NCBI RefSeq assembly: GCF_023150235.1
Contig: NZ_JAKLLH010000025.1
Location: 1 to 59,392 of the forward strand
DNA length: 59,392 nt
Direction: 5' to 3'
From: Azonexus sp.
GTDB taxonomy: Bacteria; Pseudomonadota; Gammaproteobacteria; Burkholderiales; Rhodocyclaceae
Within the stretch, counting starts at the first letter, position 1, and each line of letters starts with the position of its first letter. Of the stretch, positions 28,879-38,599 are shown one piece after another. Below the pieces are notes generated by a model. The model was not told the origin of the DNA. It did not search any database and worked only from the letters and a program-made list of their open reading frames with translations. The position numbers and the translations under genes are program-made.

Positions 28879-29178
28879 ATGACAACTCAAGAAACGACCA
28901 CCTTCATCATTGTCGGCCTGACCACACAAGGCAGGAAATTTCGCCCCAGCGACTGGGCAGAACGCCTCTGCGGTGTGATGTCGGCCTTTGGTGCGGAGCG
29001 CAAGATGAAATACTCGCCCTATGTCGGCCCCGGCGATTACAACGGCGAAAAAGCCGTTTTTGTCGATGGGCGGCTCGGCGAAGTCGAGCCGATGGCTTAC
29101 CGCTTCATGCTCAATTTCGCCCAGGACAACGATCTGCAGATCGTAGACGGCGTCTGCTCCCTGGAAGATCGCCAGTAA
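28879..29178 (+). CDS. DUF3579 protein
   Basis: 99 aa. The family pattern is clear: FIIVGLTTQGRKFRPSDWAE near the start, KYSPYVGPGDYNGEKAVFVD in the middle and MLNFAQDNDLQIVDG near the end. DUF3579 is found mainly in betaproteobacteria and has no assigned role. Alone on the plus strand, convergent with rpsT with a shared terminator between them. Confidence 0.85.
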   Translation: MTTQETTTFIIVGLTTQGRKFRPSDWAERLCGVMSAFGAERKMKYSPYVGPGDYNGEKAVFVDGRLGEVEPMAYRFMLNFAQDNDLQIVDGVCSLEDRQ

Positions 29179-29337
29179 GCGCGTCTTCCAAAAAAACATC
29201 ACGAAGCCCGCGTCTCCGTCAGCACGGACCGCGATTGTCTATGCTTTGCCCTTCCCGCAAAACAAGGTAAGAAAAAGTGGCGGCAATGCCGCAGCAAAAT
29301 GGAGAGAGGCGCACACAGACGATGCGAATGAAAAGCC

Positions 29338-29378
29338 AGACGTAAAAAAAGGCGCCCGCAGGCGCCGTTTTTACGTCT
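29338..29378. terminator. Bidirectional terminator between the DUF3579 gene and rpsT
   Basis: A GGCGCC / GGCGCC stem with CGCA loop sits inside a longer pairing of AGACGTAAAAA with TTTTTACGTCT. T-runs follow the stem on both strands. It ends 13 bases from the rpsT stop codon. Confidence 0.88.
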
Positions 29379-29390
29379 GACTACAGGGAA

Positions 29391-29660
29391 TCAGGCGGCA
29401 GCGAGTGCCTTGATCTGTGCGGACAGACGGCTCTTGGTGCGAGAAGCCTTGTTCTTGTGGATGATCTTTTTGTCGGCAATGCGATCCAGAACAGCCACGG
29501 ACTGCTGGAAAACACCCTGAGCAGCAGTTTTGTCGCCGGCGTCGATTGCCTGGCGGATACGTTTGATTGCGGTACGCAGGGTGGAACGCAGGCTGGCGTT
29601 GTGGGCGCGCTGCTTGTCAGCTTGACGTGCGCGCTTGCGTGCTTGTGCGCTGTTGGCCAT
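29391..29660 (-). CDS. rpsT: 30S ribosomal protein S20
   Basis: 89 aa beginning [20 protein letters not shown], the family start. Strongly basic and all-helical, binding 16S rRNA in the body of the small subunit. The upstream in-frame extension is ignored because of the conserved start. It has its own strong promoter (29698-29727) and terminator, so it is probably a single-gene unit. Confidence 0.97.
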   Translation of the reverse strand: MANSAQARKRARQADKQRAHNASLRSTLRTAIKRIRQAIDAGDKTAAQGVFQQSVAVLDRIADKKIIHKNKASRTKSRLSAQIKALAAA

Positions 29661-29697
29661 GAATATATCCAGTAAAAGTGAGTAATCCAAACCGTGG

Positions 29698-29727
29698 ATT
29701 ATAGCAGAAGCCCAATGCAGTGTGCAA
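29698..29727 (-). promoter_or_regulatory. Sigma70 promoter of rpsT
   Basis: Minus-strand TTGCAC and a perfect TATAAT, 18 bases apart, roughly 40 bases before the rpsT ATG and only four bases past the ispH stop codon. Confidence 0.8.
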
Positions 29728-29731
29728 GAGA

Positions 29732-30658
29732 TCAATCCTGCAACAACTCCTTCGGTAGCGGAAAAGAGACACCCTCCTCTTCACCCGCCAATTGCTCGAC
29801 GCTGGCCCCGGTCAGGGCGACCACCCGGTCGATGACCTGACGCACCAGGATTTCCGGTGCGGAAGCCCCGGCGGTAATCCCGATCCGGCTTTTGCCGGAC
29901 AGCCATTGCGCATCGATTTCGGCTGCCGAATCGATCAGGTAAGCGGCGATTCCGCGCGCCGAGGCAACCTCTTTCAGGCGCCGGGAATTCGAACTGTTCG
30001 GACTACCGACCACCAGCACCAGGTCGCACTGCTCGGCCAAGGCCTTGACCGCATCCTGGCGATTCTGGGTGGCGTAGCAGATATCGTCCTTTTTCGGCCC
30101 CTCGATGGCCGGAAATTTTTCGCGCAGCGCATCGATCACCACCAGCGCGTCGTCGACCGACAGCGTCGTCTGGGTCACGAAGGACAGGCGCTGCGGTTCG
30201 GCGACCTGCAACTTGGCCACATCGGCCACGGTATCGACCAGGTACATGCCGCCTTCGCTCTGCCCCATCGTCCCCTCGACTTCGGGATGCCCTTTATGGC
30301 CGATCATCACGATCTCGCGCTCGCCCTTGCGATTGCGTGCCACTTCCAGGTGCACCTTGGTCACCAGCGGGCAGGTCGCGTCAAAGACCTTGAGGCCACG
30401 CGCCTCGGCCTCGCTCCGGACCGCCTTGGAGACGCCGTGCGCACTGAAAATCACCGTGCTGCCGGCCGGCACCTCGGCCAGCTCCTCGACAAAGACCGCC
30501 CCCTTGGCCCGCAGATCGTCGCAAACGAATTTGTTATGCACGACTTCATGGCGGACATAGATCGGCGCACCGAACTTTTCCAGCGCCTTTTCGACAATGG
30601 CGATGGCGCGCTCGACACCGGCACAAAAACCCCGGGGATTGGCAAGGATGACCTGCAT
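29732..30658 (-). CDS. ispH: 4-hydroxy-3-methylbut-2-enyl diphosphate reductase
   Basis: 308 aa. The three Fe-S cluster cysteines are Cys12 ([12 protein letters not shown]), Cys96 ([11 protein letters not shown]) and Cys194 ([10 protein letters not shown]). The catalytic Glu region PEVEGTMGQ is present. Final step of the MEP pathway, giving IPP and DMAPP; dxs of the same pathway is at 53800. Its ATG overlaps the fkpB stop by one base (TAATG), completing the ileS-lspA-fkpB-ispH chain. Confidence 0.97.
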   Translation of the reverse strand: MQVILANPRGFCAGVERAIAIVEKALEKFGAPIYVRHEVVHNKFVCDDLRAKGAVFVEELAEVPAGSTVIFSAHGVSKAVRSEAEARGLKVFDATCPLVTKVHLEVARNRKGEREIVMIGHKGHPEVEGTMGQSEGGMYLVDTVADVAKLQVAEPQRLSFVTQTTLSVDDALVVIDALREKFPAIEGPKKDDICYATQNRQDAVKALAEQCDLVLVVGSPNSSNSRRLKEVASARGIAAYLIDSAAEIDAQWLSGKSRIGITAGASAPEILVRQVIDRVVALTGASVEQLAGEEEGVSFPLPKELLQD

Positions 30659-31089
30659 TACATGACTCCGATGATTTCCACCTCGAAACGGACGGTCTTG
30701 CCCGCGAGCGGATGATTGAAGTCGAACAGCCCGTGCGTGGCATCAAGCTCGCGCAGAAAGCCGGCAAAGGTCGAGCCATTCGGCGCGGTGAATTCGACGA
30801 CCGAGTTTTCCTTGAGTTCCATCCCCGGCGGCAAGGCGCTCAGCAAGATGCGCTCGACCAGGCGCGGACTGTATTCGCCGAACCCCTGGGCCGGCTCCAG
30901 TTCGAAAACGAAACGTTCCTTGGCGGTCAGACCGAGCAGCAGCGCCTCAAGGTTTTCCGCCAGTTGGCCGCTGCCCATCTGCAGGGTGGCCGGACTCATG
31001 TCGAAGGTGGACAGGAATTCCTCGCCGTCGAGAGTGGACAAACGGTAATGCAGCGTCAGATAGCTATCAGGGCGAACGGTTGCGCTCAT
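30658..31089 (-). CDS. fkpB: FKBP-type peptidyl-prolyl isomerase FkpB/SlpA
   Basis: 143 aa. The start [19 protein letters not shown] and the short FKBP fold with an inserted chaperone-like IF domain ([33 protein letters not shown]) match the SlpA group, which catalyses proline cis-trans isomerisation and assists folding. The ATG overlaps the lspA stop by four bases. An AAGGA ribosome site lies inside the end of lspA. Confidence 0.93.
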   Translation of the reverse strand: MSATVRPDSYLTLHYRLSTLDGEEFLSTFDMSPATLQMGSGQLAENLEALLLGLTAKERFVFELEPAQGFGEYSPRLVERILLSALPPGMELKENSVVEFTAPNGSTFAGFLRELDATHGLFDFNHPLAGKTVRFEVEIIGVM

Positions 31090-31592
31090 GCTTGATCCTT
31101 GTTTCCCGGTTCCCCGGTCTTGGCCACGGTCGACGCACCGAACTGGGCAAAAACCAGCAAGGCAGCGCCGACGGTGATCGCCGAATCGGCGACATTGAAA
31201 GCCGGCCAGTAATAAGCACCGGCATGCCATTGAATGAAATCGACGACGGCACCGAAGCGCACCCGGTCGATCGCGTTGCCCAAGGCGCCGCCCATGACCA
31301 GGGCCAACGCCAGGGCCAGCTTGCGTTCGCCGGGATGACGACGAATTTCCAGCGCCATCCATGTCGATACCGCGAGCGCCAGCAAGGTGAAGAACCAGCG
31401 CTGCCAGCCCGGCTGATCGGCGAGGAAACTGAAGGCCGCCCCCGGGTTGAAGGTCAGCACCCAGTTCCAGAACGGCGCCACATAAATCACCTCGCCAAAG
31501 GCAATCTGCTGCAGTACCAGCCACTTGCTCAACTGGTCGAGGACAATCACGCCCCCGGCCAGCCCGTACCAACCCGCCGCCGTCTTAGGCAC
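31086..31592 (-). CDS. lspA: Lipoprotein signal peptidase
   Basis: 168 aa from a GTG at 31592 that overlaps the ileS end by eight bases; no ATG fits. Four membrane helices. The two catalytic Asp motifs are [15 protein letters not shown] and [11 protein letters not shown]. Removes signal peptides from prolipoproteins, several of which occur in this window (efflux adaptor and channel, BamC, entericidin-like). The ileS-lspA link is conserved in many proteobacteria. Confidence 0.93.
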   Translation of the reverse strand: MPKTAAGWYGLAGGVIVLDQLSKWLVLQQIAFGEVIYVAPFWNWVLTFNPGAAFSFLADQPGWQRWFFTLLALAVSTWMALEIRRHPGERKLALALALVMGGALGNAIDRVRFGAVVDFIQWHAGAYYWPAFNVADSAITVGAALLVFAQFGASTVAKTGEPGNKDQA

Positions 31593-34401
31593 AGATGCGC
31601 GCCTCGCCGTCGCCGTGCAGGTTGCTGACGCAACGCCCGCAGAGGCCAGGATGCGCCGGATCGGCACCCACATCAGCGCGGACGTGCCAGCAACGCTCGC
31701 ACTTGGCGTGTTCGAGCGGCGTGGCAACCACCGCTTCGACGGCATCTTCGATCACCACGGTCGACGAGCAGATGAAGACAAATTTCAGGTCGTCGCCGAG
31801 CGCACTCAGGGCGGCAAACTTGTTGCCACTGCAGCGAATTTCGACTGCCGCCTGCAAAGCCGAACCGATCTTGCCCGCTTCGCGCTGGGCTTCGAGCGCC
31901 TTGGTCACGTCGTTGCGCACCTCACGGAGCAACGCCCACTTGGCCGCCAGCACCGCCTCGTCAGCCACCTCCGGCAAGACGTGCCATTGCTGGAACATCA
32001 CCGAATCATCGGCCTTGCCGCCCAGCACCGCCCACACTTCTTCGGCAGTGAAGGCGGCAATCGGTGCCAGCAAGCGGACGAAGGCCTGGGTGATGTGCCA
32101 CAGCGCCGACTGTGCCGAACGGCGGGCGACCGATTTGGGCGCGGTGGTGTACAGGCGATCCTTGAGGATGTCGAGGTAGAAACCGCCGAGATCTTCCGAG
32201 CAGAAGGTCTGTAACCCCTGGACGACGCGATGGAATTCGTACTTGTCGTAATCGGCACGACAGGCATCTTGCAACTGGCGGGTCAGCGCCAGTGCGTAGC
32301 GGTCGATTTCCAGCCACTCTGCGACCGGCAGCATGTCGGCGGCCGCATCGAAGTCGGAGACGTTGGCCAACAGGAAGCGCAGGGTATTGCGGATACGACG
32401 ATAGCCTTCGACCACCCGCTTCAAGATTTCATCGGAGATCGAGAGCTCGCCGGAGTAGTCGGTCGACGCCGTCCACAGGCGCAGGATGTCGGCGCCCATC
32501 TTGTCCGAAACCTGCTGCGGCGCGACCACGTTGCCCTTGGACTTGGACATCTTGTGGCCCTTGCCGTCGACCACGAAACCGTGTGTCAGCAGCGCCTGGT
32601 ACGGGGCGCGGCCGTCGATGGCGGCGCCGGTCAGCAGCGAGGAATGGAACCAGCCGCGATGTTGATCAGAACCTTCGAGGTAGAGATCGGCCGGCCACGC
32701 CAGTTCGCTGCCGTGCGAGCCACGCAACACGCTAATGTGAGTAGCGCCGGAGTCGAACCAGACATCGAGGATGTCGGTGGTCTTGACGTAATCAGCGGCG
32801 TCGGCACCGAGCAGTTCGGCCGCATCCAACTGCGTCCACGCCTCAATCCCGCCCTGCTCGACGAGTTTGGCAACGGTTTCCATCAATTCCAGCGTGTTCG
32901 GATGCAGTTCGCCGGTCGCCTTGTGGGTGAAGAAAGGCAACGGCACGCCCCAATTGCGCTGGCGCGAGATGCACCAGTCGGGACGGTTGGCGATCATCGC
33001 GTGCAGGCGGTTCTTGCCCCAGGCCGGGTAGAAGGCGGTGTCCTCGACGCCCTGCAACGCGGCTTCGCGCAGCGTATGGCCGGCCGGCTCGGTGGCGGCA
33101 ACGCCCTGGCTATCGACGTCCGGCGCATCCATGCGCACGAACCATTGGCTGGTGGCGCGGTAGATCAGCGGCGTCTTGTGGCGCCAGCAGTGCATGTAGC
33201 TGTGCTCGATGGTCGCGTGCTTCAACAGCGCGCCGACTTCGGCCAGTTTCTCGACGATCACCGGATTGGCCTTCCAGACATTCATGCCACCGAAGAAAGG
33301 CAGATCGGCAGCGTAAGTGCCGTCACCCTGCACCGGGGTCAGGATCTGTTCGTTGTGCATGCCGTACTGCTTGCACGACTGGAAATCCTCGATCCCGTAA
33401 GCCGGGGCCGAATGCACGATGCCGGTGCCGGCATCCATGGTCACGTAATCGCCAAGGAAAACCGGCGACAGGCGATCATAGAAGGGATGGCGGAAGGCAA
33501 TCCGCTCCAGGGCGGCGCCCTGGCAGCTGGCCACGGTCGTGCCAGCCAGGCCGTAACGGGCCAGACAGGCTTCCTGGAGTTCGGCAGCAAGAATCAGGCA
33601 GCCCTTTTCGGTCTGCACCAGGTTGTAGGTGATTTCCGGGTGGGCGTTGAGCGCCTGATTGCCGGGAATGGTCCACGGCGTGGTGGTCCAGATCACCGCG
33701 TAGGCTTCACCAGCCGGCAGTTCCTTGAGACCGAAGGCGGCGGCCAGCTTGTCACGCTCGGCCGCAGCAAAGGCGACGTCGATGGCGGGCGACTTCTTGT
33801 CCTGGTATTCGACCTCGGCTTCGGCCAGCGCCGAACCGCAATCGAAACACCAGTTAACCGGCTTCAAACCGCGATAGACGAAGCCACGCTTGACCATCTG
33901 GCTGAGTGCCCGGATTTCGTCGGCCTCGTTGCGGAAGTTCATCGTCTTGTACGGATTGCCCCAGTCGCCCAGCACGCCGAGACGGATGAAGTCCTTCTTC
34001 TGGCGTTCGATCTGTTCGGCGGCATAGGCACGCGCCAGCTTCTGCACTTCGGCGCGCGGGATGTTCTTGCCGTGCGTCTTCTCGATCTGGATTTCAATCG
34101 GCATGCCGTGGCAATCCCAGCCCGGCACATAGGGCGCATCGAAACCGGACAGGGTTTTCGAGCGGACGATGATGTCCTTGAGTATCTTGTTCACCGCATG
34201 GCCGATGTGGATATCGCCGTTGGCATACGGCGGGCCGTCGTGCAGGATGAACTTGGGACGCCCGGCGGAATTTTCGCGAATCCGCTGATACAGCTTTTTC
34301 TCCTGCCATTGCGCCACCCATTGCGGCTCGCGCTTGGGCAGGTCGCCGCGCATCGGGAACGGGGTATCGGGAAGATTCAGGGAGTCCTTGTAATCAGCCA
34401 T
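31585..34401 (-). CDS. ileS: Isoleucyl-tRNA synthetase
   Basis: 938 aa, the usual bacterial length. Class I signatures: [19 protein letters not shown] (HIGH) near residue 60 and [11 protein letters not shown] (KMSKS) near 605. The editing domain is included, and the C-terminal zinc ribbon [12 protein letters not shown]...LCGRCV is intact. Charges tRNA-Ile. It sits 50 bases after ribF and overlaps lspA. Confidence 0.97.
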   Translation of the reverse strand: MADYKDSLNLPDTPFPMRGDLPKREPQWVAQWQEKKLYQRIRENSAGRPKFILHDGPPYANGDIHIGHAVNKILKDIIVRSKTLSGFDAPYVPGWDCHGMPIEIQIEKTHGKNIPRAEVQKLARAYAAEQIERQKKDFIRLGVLGDWGNPYKTMNFRNEADEIRALSQMVKRGFVYRGLKPVNWCFDCGSALAEAEVEYQDKKSPAIDVAFAAAERDKLAAAFGLKELPAGEAYAVIWTTTPWTIPGNQALNAHPEITYNLVQTEKGCLILAAELQEACLARYGLAGTTVASCQGAALERIAFRHPFYDRLSPVFLGDYVTMDAGTGIVHSAPAYGIEDFQSCKQYGMHNEQILTPVQGDGTYAADLPFFGGMNVWKANPVIVEKLAEVGALLKHATIEHSYMHCWRHKTPLIYRATSQWFVRMDAPDVDSQGVAATEPAGHTLREAALQGVEDTAFYPAWGKNRLHAMIANRPDWCISRQRNWGVPLPFFTHKATGELHPNTLELMETVAKLVEQGGIEAWTQLDAAELLGADAADYVKTTDILDVWFDSGATHISVLRGSHGSELAWPADLYLEGSDQHRGWFHSSLLTGAAIDGRAPYQALLTHGFVVDGKGHKMSKSKGNVVAPQQVSDKMGADILRLWTASTDYSGELSISDEILKRVVEGYRRIRNTLRFLLANVSDFDAAADMLPVAEWLEIDRYALALTRQLQDACRADYDKYEFHRVVQGLQTFCSEDLGGFYLDILKDRLYTTAPKSVARRSAQSALWHITQAFVRLLAPIAAFTAEEVWAVLGGKADDSVMFQQWHVLPEVADEAVLAAKWALLREVRNDVTKALEAQREAGKIGSALQAAVEIRCSGNKFAALSALGDDLKFVFICSSTVVIEDAVEAVVATPLEHAKCERCWHVRADVGADPAHPGLCGRCVSNLHGDGEARICA

Positions 34402-34451
34402 TTTTTTACGCCATCGAGAGTGGAGAGTCGTGAGTCAAGAGCAGCGCTCTC

Positions 34452-35372
34452 TCACAGCCGGAAAAAATCCCTCGCCGCTGCGGCATCAGCCGCGATCTGC
34501 GCCTTGAGGGCATCGAAATTGGGGAAACGCTGCTCGTCGCGCAGCTTGTGGATGAAGCGAACGGTGATATGGGCACCGTAGATGTCGCGGTTGAAGTCGA
34601 ACAAATGGACTTCGAGCAGGGGCCGAATCCCACCCACCGTCGGCCGGATGCCGAGATTGGCAACCCCCGGCCAGGGCCGCTCGGCCAAGCCGTGCACCTC
34701 GACCGCGAAAACGCCGGTCATCGGCAGCGGATTGTGCTTGATGCGCAGGTTGGCGGTGGCAAACCCGAGCTGCCGACCGATCTTGTCACCGTGCTTGACC
34801 TGCCCGTCGATCACGTAGGGCCGCCCGAGCAGACGCGCCGCCTGCTCCATGTCGCCGGCCGCCAGCGCCTTGCGCACGCCGGAGCTGGAAACCCGCTGGT
34901 CGGCCAGCATCACGCTGCCCAAGGCCTCGGCGACAAAGCCGAAATCCTTGCCGGCGGCCTGCAACATCGCCAGATCGCCGCTGCGACCGTGGCCGAAGCG
35001 AAAATCGTCGCCGACGATCACGTGGCGAACCCGCAGCGCACCGACCAGCACCCGCTCGATGAACTCCTCGGCGCTCAAGGCGGCAAACGCTGCGTTGAAC
35101 GGGCAGATCATCGCCTGCTCCACCCCGGCCGCCGCCAGCAACTCCAGCTTTTCGCGCAGCGTGGTCAGGCGCGCCGGCGCCGACTGCGGCGCGAAAAATT
35201 CGCGCGGGTGCGGCTCGAAGCTGAGCACGGTCGGCACCCCCCCCTGCGCCGCGGAAATATCGCCCAGCCGCCGCAACAAGGCGGCATGACCAAGATGCAC
35301 GCCATCGAAATTACCGATGGCGAGGGCAACGGGAGCAGGAACGGGACGCGAATAACCGCGAAAGACGCGCAT
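34452..35372 (-). CDS. ribF: Bifunctional riboflavin kinase / FAD synthetase
   Basis: 306 aa from the ATG at 35372 (MRVFRGYSRPVP). The N-terminal FAD synthetase half has ALAIGNFDGVHLGHAALL and the FRFGHGRSGD loop. The C-terminal riboflavin kinase half has RRLGFATANL-like GRQLGFATANLRI and GVANLGIRPTVGG. Makes FMN then FAD from riboflavin and ATP. First gene of the ribF-ileS-lspA-fkpB-ispH chain. No FMN riboswitch was noticed upstream. Confidence 0.95.
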   Translation of the reverse strand: MRVFRGYSRPVPAPVALAIGNFDGVHLGHAALLRRLGDISAAQGGVPTVLSFEPHPREFFAPQSAPARLTTLREKLELLAAAGVEQAMICPFNAAFAALSAEEFIERVLVGALRVRHVIVGDDFRFGHGRSGDLAMLQAAGKDFGFVAEALGSVMLADQRVSSSGVRKALAAGDMEQAARLLGRPYVIDGQVKHGDKIGRQLGFATANLRIKHNPLPMTGVFAVEVHGLAERPWPGVANLGIRPTVGGIRPLLEVHLFDFNRDIYGAHITVRFIHKLRDEQRFPNFDALKAQIAADAAAARDFFRL

Positions 35373-35460
35373 GGAAGGGAGCCGGAACAAAACGCCGCAT
35401 TATAGCGGCCCGCATCGCCACGGATAAAATTGAAAAGTCGATTTCAACGAATTGCCCGCC

Positions 35461-35500
35461 ATATCGCCATATCGCCATATCGCCATATCGCCATATCACC
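35461..35500. repeat. Tandem repeat, 8-bp unit ATATCGCC x5
   Basis: Four exact copies and one with a single change (ATATCACC), in the ribF-amiC gap upstream of ribF. It is a simple repeat able to change length by slippage and may alter spacing in the ribF control region. Confidence 0.9.
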
Positions 35501-35564
35501 GCATCCAGATGCGCACTCCCGATTTGAGGCCACGGCAATCCACGATCTTTTTCCTCTCTGCCGA

Positions 35565-35610
35565 CAAAAATGCTCATTTTCACGGTCGACCGTGAAAATG
35601 AGCATTTTTG
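35565..35610. repeat. 46-bp perfect palindrome, copy 3 of the CACGGTCGACCGTG family; probable amiC terminator
   Basis: The core and TTTT/AAAA flanks are identical to copies 1 and 2. The outer arms are CAAAAATGCTCA and TGAGCATTTTTG, different from the other copies yet perfectly paired. It lies nine bases past the amiC stop codon. Confidence 0.85.
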
Positions 35611-35619
35611 GCCCGGGAA

Positions 35620-36951
35620 TCAGCCCAGCACAGCCATCTTCGCCTTCGGCCCCGGCGGATGCTTGATGAAATACTGGCGGATACCGCGGATGATGGCGTC
35701 GGCCAACTTGTCCTGGTAAGCATCGTCATTGAGCCGACGCTCCTCCTCCGGATTGGAGATAAAGGCAGTTTCGATCAGTGCCGAGGGAATATCCGGAGCC
35801 TTGAGTACGGCAAAACCCGCCTGCTCGACGTGATTCTTGTGCAGGGTGTTGATGCCTCCCAGTTCGCCGAGCAGGTACTTGCCAAGCTTGAGGCTGTCGT
35901 TGATCGTTGCCGTCTGCGAAAGATCAAGCAAGGTCTTGGCGAGGAAGACATCCTTGGTCGCGATATTGACCCCGCCGATAAGGTCGGCCTGGTTCTCGCG
36001 CTGCGCCAGCATCCGCGCCAGCGTGCTCGAAGCCCCCCCCTCCGAAAGCACGAAGACCGAGGAGCCACGGGCTTCCGGCTTGATCCAGGCATCGGCGTGA
36101 ATCGAGAGAAAAAGATCGGACTGGACTCGCCGCGCCTTCTGCACGCGCATCTGCAAAGGCACGAAGAAATCGGCATCGCGCGTCAGCACCGCGCGTATGT
36201 TCGGCTCGGCATCGATCCGCGCCTTCAGGCGGCGGGCCACTTCGAGGGTGACGTTCTTTTCCTGCGTTCCCCGCGCCCCGATTGCCCCCGGATCTTCACC
36301 GCCATGGCCGGGATCGAGCGTGATCGTCACCAGCCGATCAACCACGGGCTTCCCGGACTTGCGAGCGGCATGAATCTCCGGGGCTTCCACGGTCGACTCG
36401 CTCCTGGAGGAATTTTCCGGTGCCGCCTTGGCAATGCTGTCGAGCGAACCTGGTTCGACGGCCTCCTTGCGCCCTTCGAGCAAGGCCATCAGGGGATCGA
36501 CCGGCACTTCCGGATAGACGTCGAGAACCAGACGGTGACCGTAATCGCCGACCGGTTTCAACTCGAAAACCTGCGCATGTATCCTGGTCTTCAGATCCAT
36601 GACCAGCCGCACCACACCTGGCTTGAAGCGGCCGGCGCGCAACTGGCGGATATAGGGATCGCCTTCGGAAACCTTGCCGGCCAGCGAACCGAGAACGCCG
36701 TTGAATTCGACCCCCTCGAGATCGACCACCAAACGATCCGGATTTTCGACGGTGAAATGAGAGAATTTCAGTGGCGCGTCGAGTTCCAGCGTGACTCGCG
36801 TGTAATCGGCCGCCGGCCAGATCCGGACGGCAACAATCGCTGGCTGGCGCACAACGGCACCGGCCAGCGGCGAGACGGAAAAAATCAGCGCGGCGCCGGC
36901 GCCACGCAACAGGCGGCGACGCCCCCGGCTGAGATCGTGGCGTTCAGACAT
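35620..36951 (-). CDS. amiC: N-acetylmuramoyl-L-alanine amidase AmiC type, Tat-exported
   Basis: 443 aa. A twin-arginine signal (RGRRRLLRGAGAALIFSVSP) is followed by an AMIN domain (~45-145) that targets the septum. A linker leads to the zinc Amidase_3 domain: TLDPGHGGEDPGAIG, FLSIHADAW and IPSALIETAFISNPEEE. Cuts the peptide from MurNAc in peptidoglycan during daughter-cell separation. The start overlaps the end of tsaE by 67 bases in another frame; it cannot move downstream without losing the Tat motif. A family palindrome follows the stop. Confidence 0.94.
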   Translation of the reverse strand: MSERHDLSRGRRRLLRGAGAALIFSVSPLAGAVVRQPAIVAVRIWPAADYTRVTLELDAPLKFSHFTVENPDRLVVDLEGVEFNGVLGSLAGKVSEGDPYIRQLRAGRFKPGVVRLVMDLKTRIHAQVFELKPVGDYGHRLVLDVYPEVPVDPLMALLEGRKEAVEPGSLDSIAKAAPENSSRSESTVEAPEIHAARKSGKPVVDRLVTITLDPGHGGEDPGAIGARGTQEKNVTLEVARRLKARIDAEPNIRAVLTRDADFFVPLQMRVQKARRVQSDLFLSIHADAWIKPEARGSSVFVLSEGGASSTLARMLAQRENQADLIGGVNIATKDVFLAKTLLDLSQTATINDSLKLGKYLLGELGGINTLHKNHVEQAGFAVLKAPDIPSALIETAFISNPEEERRLNDDAYQDKLADAIIRGIRQYFIKHPPGPKAKMAVLG

Positions 36952-37394
36952 GCTTGACCCCGTTCGGTATCGGCGACGGCTTCGAGCTCCCGACCGCCAT
37001 CGGCGGCATGATGCAGGTAGAGGCGCAGGTCCGGCGGCGGCAAACAGCCCTCGGCCCGCTCCGGCCATTCAACCAGACAGACAGACGTCTCGTTGAAATG
37101 CTCGCCAAAGCCCGCATCGACAAACTCTTCAGGCGACTCGAAGCGATAAAAATCAAAGTGATATAAGTATAAGCTCGAAATTACGTAAACTTCAACCAGC
37201 GCGTAGGTCGGGCTTTTCACCGGCCCGGCATGGCCGAGCGCCTGAATCAGTGCCCGCGACAGACTGGTCTTGCCGGCCCCCAGATCGCCAGCAAGAAAAA
37301 TTTTCAAACCTGGCTGCATGCCGCGCGCCAGCGCCGCGCCCCAAGCCCGGGTCGCGACCTCGTCGGGCAAGGACCATCGTGTTACATCGTTCAT
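36885..37394 (-). CDS. tsaE: tRNA threonylcarbamoyladenosine biosynthesis ATPase
   Basis: 169 aa from the ATG at 37394, which has GGAG seven bases before it (an ATG four codons upstream has none). P-loop FLAGDLGAGKTSLSRAL, switch region VKSPTYALVEVY and the HFDFYRFESPEEF and VEWPERAE motifs are typical. Works with TsaB and TsaD to make t6A on tRNAs. The last ~22 codons extend past the usual family end and overlap amiC. Divergent from queG. Confidence 0.92.
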   Translation of the reverse strand: MNDVTRWSLPDEVATRAWGAALARGMQPGLKIFLAGDLGAGKTSLSRALIQALGHAGPVKSPTYALVEVYVISSLYLYHFDFYRFESPEEFVDAGFGEHFNETSVCLVEWPERAEGCLPPPDLRLYLHHAADGGRELEAVADTERGQACLNATISAGGVAACCVAPAPR

Positions 37395-37522
37395 TCTTGT
37401 CTCCATCTACTTTTCGCCCACCCCGGGACGGGCAAGACCGCCGTTCATGAATCATGGTCCAGGGCTGCGCCGGGTCGGGCTTTCAGGCTAAGATTCGCCG
37501 CTTTCACGCCTTGCTCCACGCC

Positions 37523-38584
37523 ATGTCCGATTCTGCCTTCCAGCCATCGATCCCCGACAGCAGCGCACTGAAAGCGGCCATCCGCGATGCCGGCCGGCGA
37601 TTTGGCTTCTCGGCCCTTGGCTTTACCCGCGCCGAACCCGAAGCTGCCGCTATTGCCCGGATGCGCGAATGGCTCGCCGCCGGCCGTCACGGGGAGATGG
37701 ATTATATGGCCCGCCACGCCGATCTGCGCGCCCGGCCGGCCGACTTGCATCCCGGCACCTTGACGGTGATCAGCACCGCCACCGACTACCTGCCGCACCG
37801 CAAGCAAGCCGACGACCCGGCACAGGCAGTCATCTCGCGCTACGCCCAGGGCCGCGACTACCACAAGCCGATCCGCGCCCGCCTGCAGAAGCTGGCGGAT
37901 GCAATCGGTGAGTTGATCGGCCCCTACGGTTACCGGGTTTTTTCCGACTCGGCACCGGTGATGGAGGTCGAGTTCGCCCAGCAAGCCGGCCTCGGCTGGC
38001 GCGGCAAACATACGCTGCTACTCTCGCGCCAGGGTTCGTGGCGCTTTCTCGGCGAAATTTACTGCGATCTGCCGCTGCCGCCGGACCCGCCGGTCGAGGC
38101 ACATTGCGGCTCATGCACCGCCTGTATCGACGCCTGCCCGACCCAGGCCATCGTCGCCCCTTACCAAGTCGATGCCCGCCGCTGCATTTCCTACCTGACC
38201 ATCGAACTCCCCGGCACCATCCCGGAAGAAATGCGCCCGCTGCTCGGTAACCGGATTTATGGCTGCGACGACTGCCAGACCTGCTGCCCGTGGAATCGCT
38301 TCGCCTCGCTCGGCGACCCCGAATTTGCCCCCCGTCAGGGCCTGGACAGCGCCAGCTTGTGCGAGTTGTTCGCCTGGAGCGAGGAAGAATTCAACAGTCG
38401 CCTGGCCGGCAACCCCATCCGCCGCATCGGTCATGAACGCTGGCTGCGCAATATCGCCGTCGCGCTCGGCAACGGTCCGGCCACGGAGGAAGCACGGACG
38501 TCGCTGCAAGGGCGGCAGGACGACTCGTCGCCCCTGGTGCGCGAACACATCGCCTGGGCGCTCCAGCGTCTGGCGGATCGCTGA
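37523..38584 (+). CDS. queG: Epoxyqueuosine reductase
   Basis: 353 aa from MSDSAFQPSI; in-frame upstream codons lack support. Two 4Fe-4S clusters are supplied by CGSCTACIDACPTQAI and CDDCQTCCPWN. The cobalamin-binding N-terminal half has YAQGRDYHKPIRARL, and the C-terminal helices form HEAT-like repeats. Last step of queuosine synthesis in tRNA anticodons. Paired divergently with tsaE, another tRNA-modification gene; this neighbourhood is common in proteobacteria. Confidence 0.94.
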   Translation: MSDSAFQPSIPDSSALKAAIRDAGRRFGFSALGFTRAEPEAAAIARMREWLAAGRHGEMDYMARHADLRARPADLHPGTLTVISTATDYLPHRKQADDPAQAVISRYAQGRDYHKPIRARLQKLADAIGELIGPYGYRVFSDSAPVMEVEFAQQAGLGWRGKHTLLLSRQGSWRFLGEIYCDLPLPPDPPVEAHCGSCTACIDACPTQAIVAPYQVDARRCISYLTIELPGTIPEEMRPLLGNRIYGCDDCQTCCPWNRFASLGDPEFAPRQGLDSASLCELFAWSEEEFNSRLAGNPIRRIGHERWLRNIAVALGNGPATEEARTSLQGRQDDSSPLVREHIAWALQRLADR

Positions 38585-38599
38585 AGCAAGCGTATCCCC

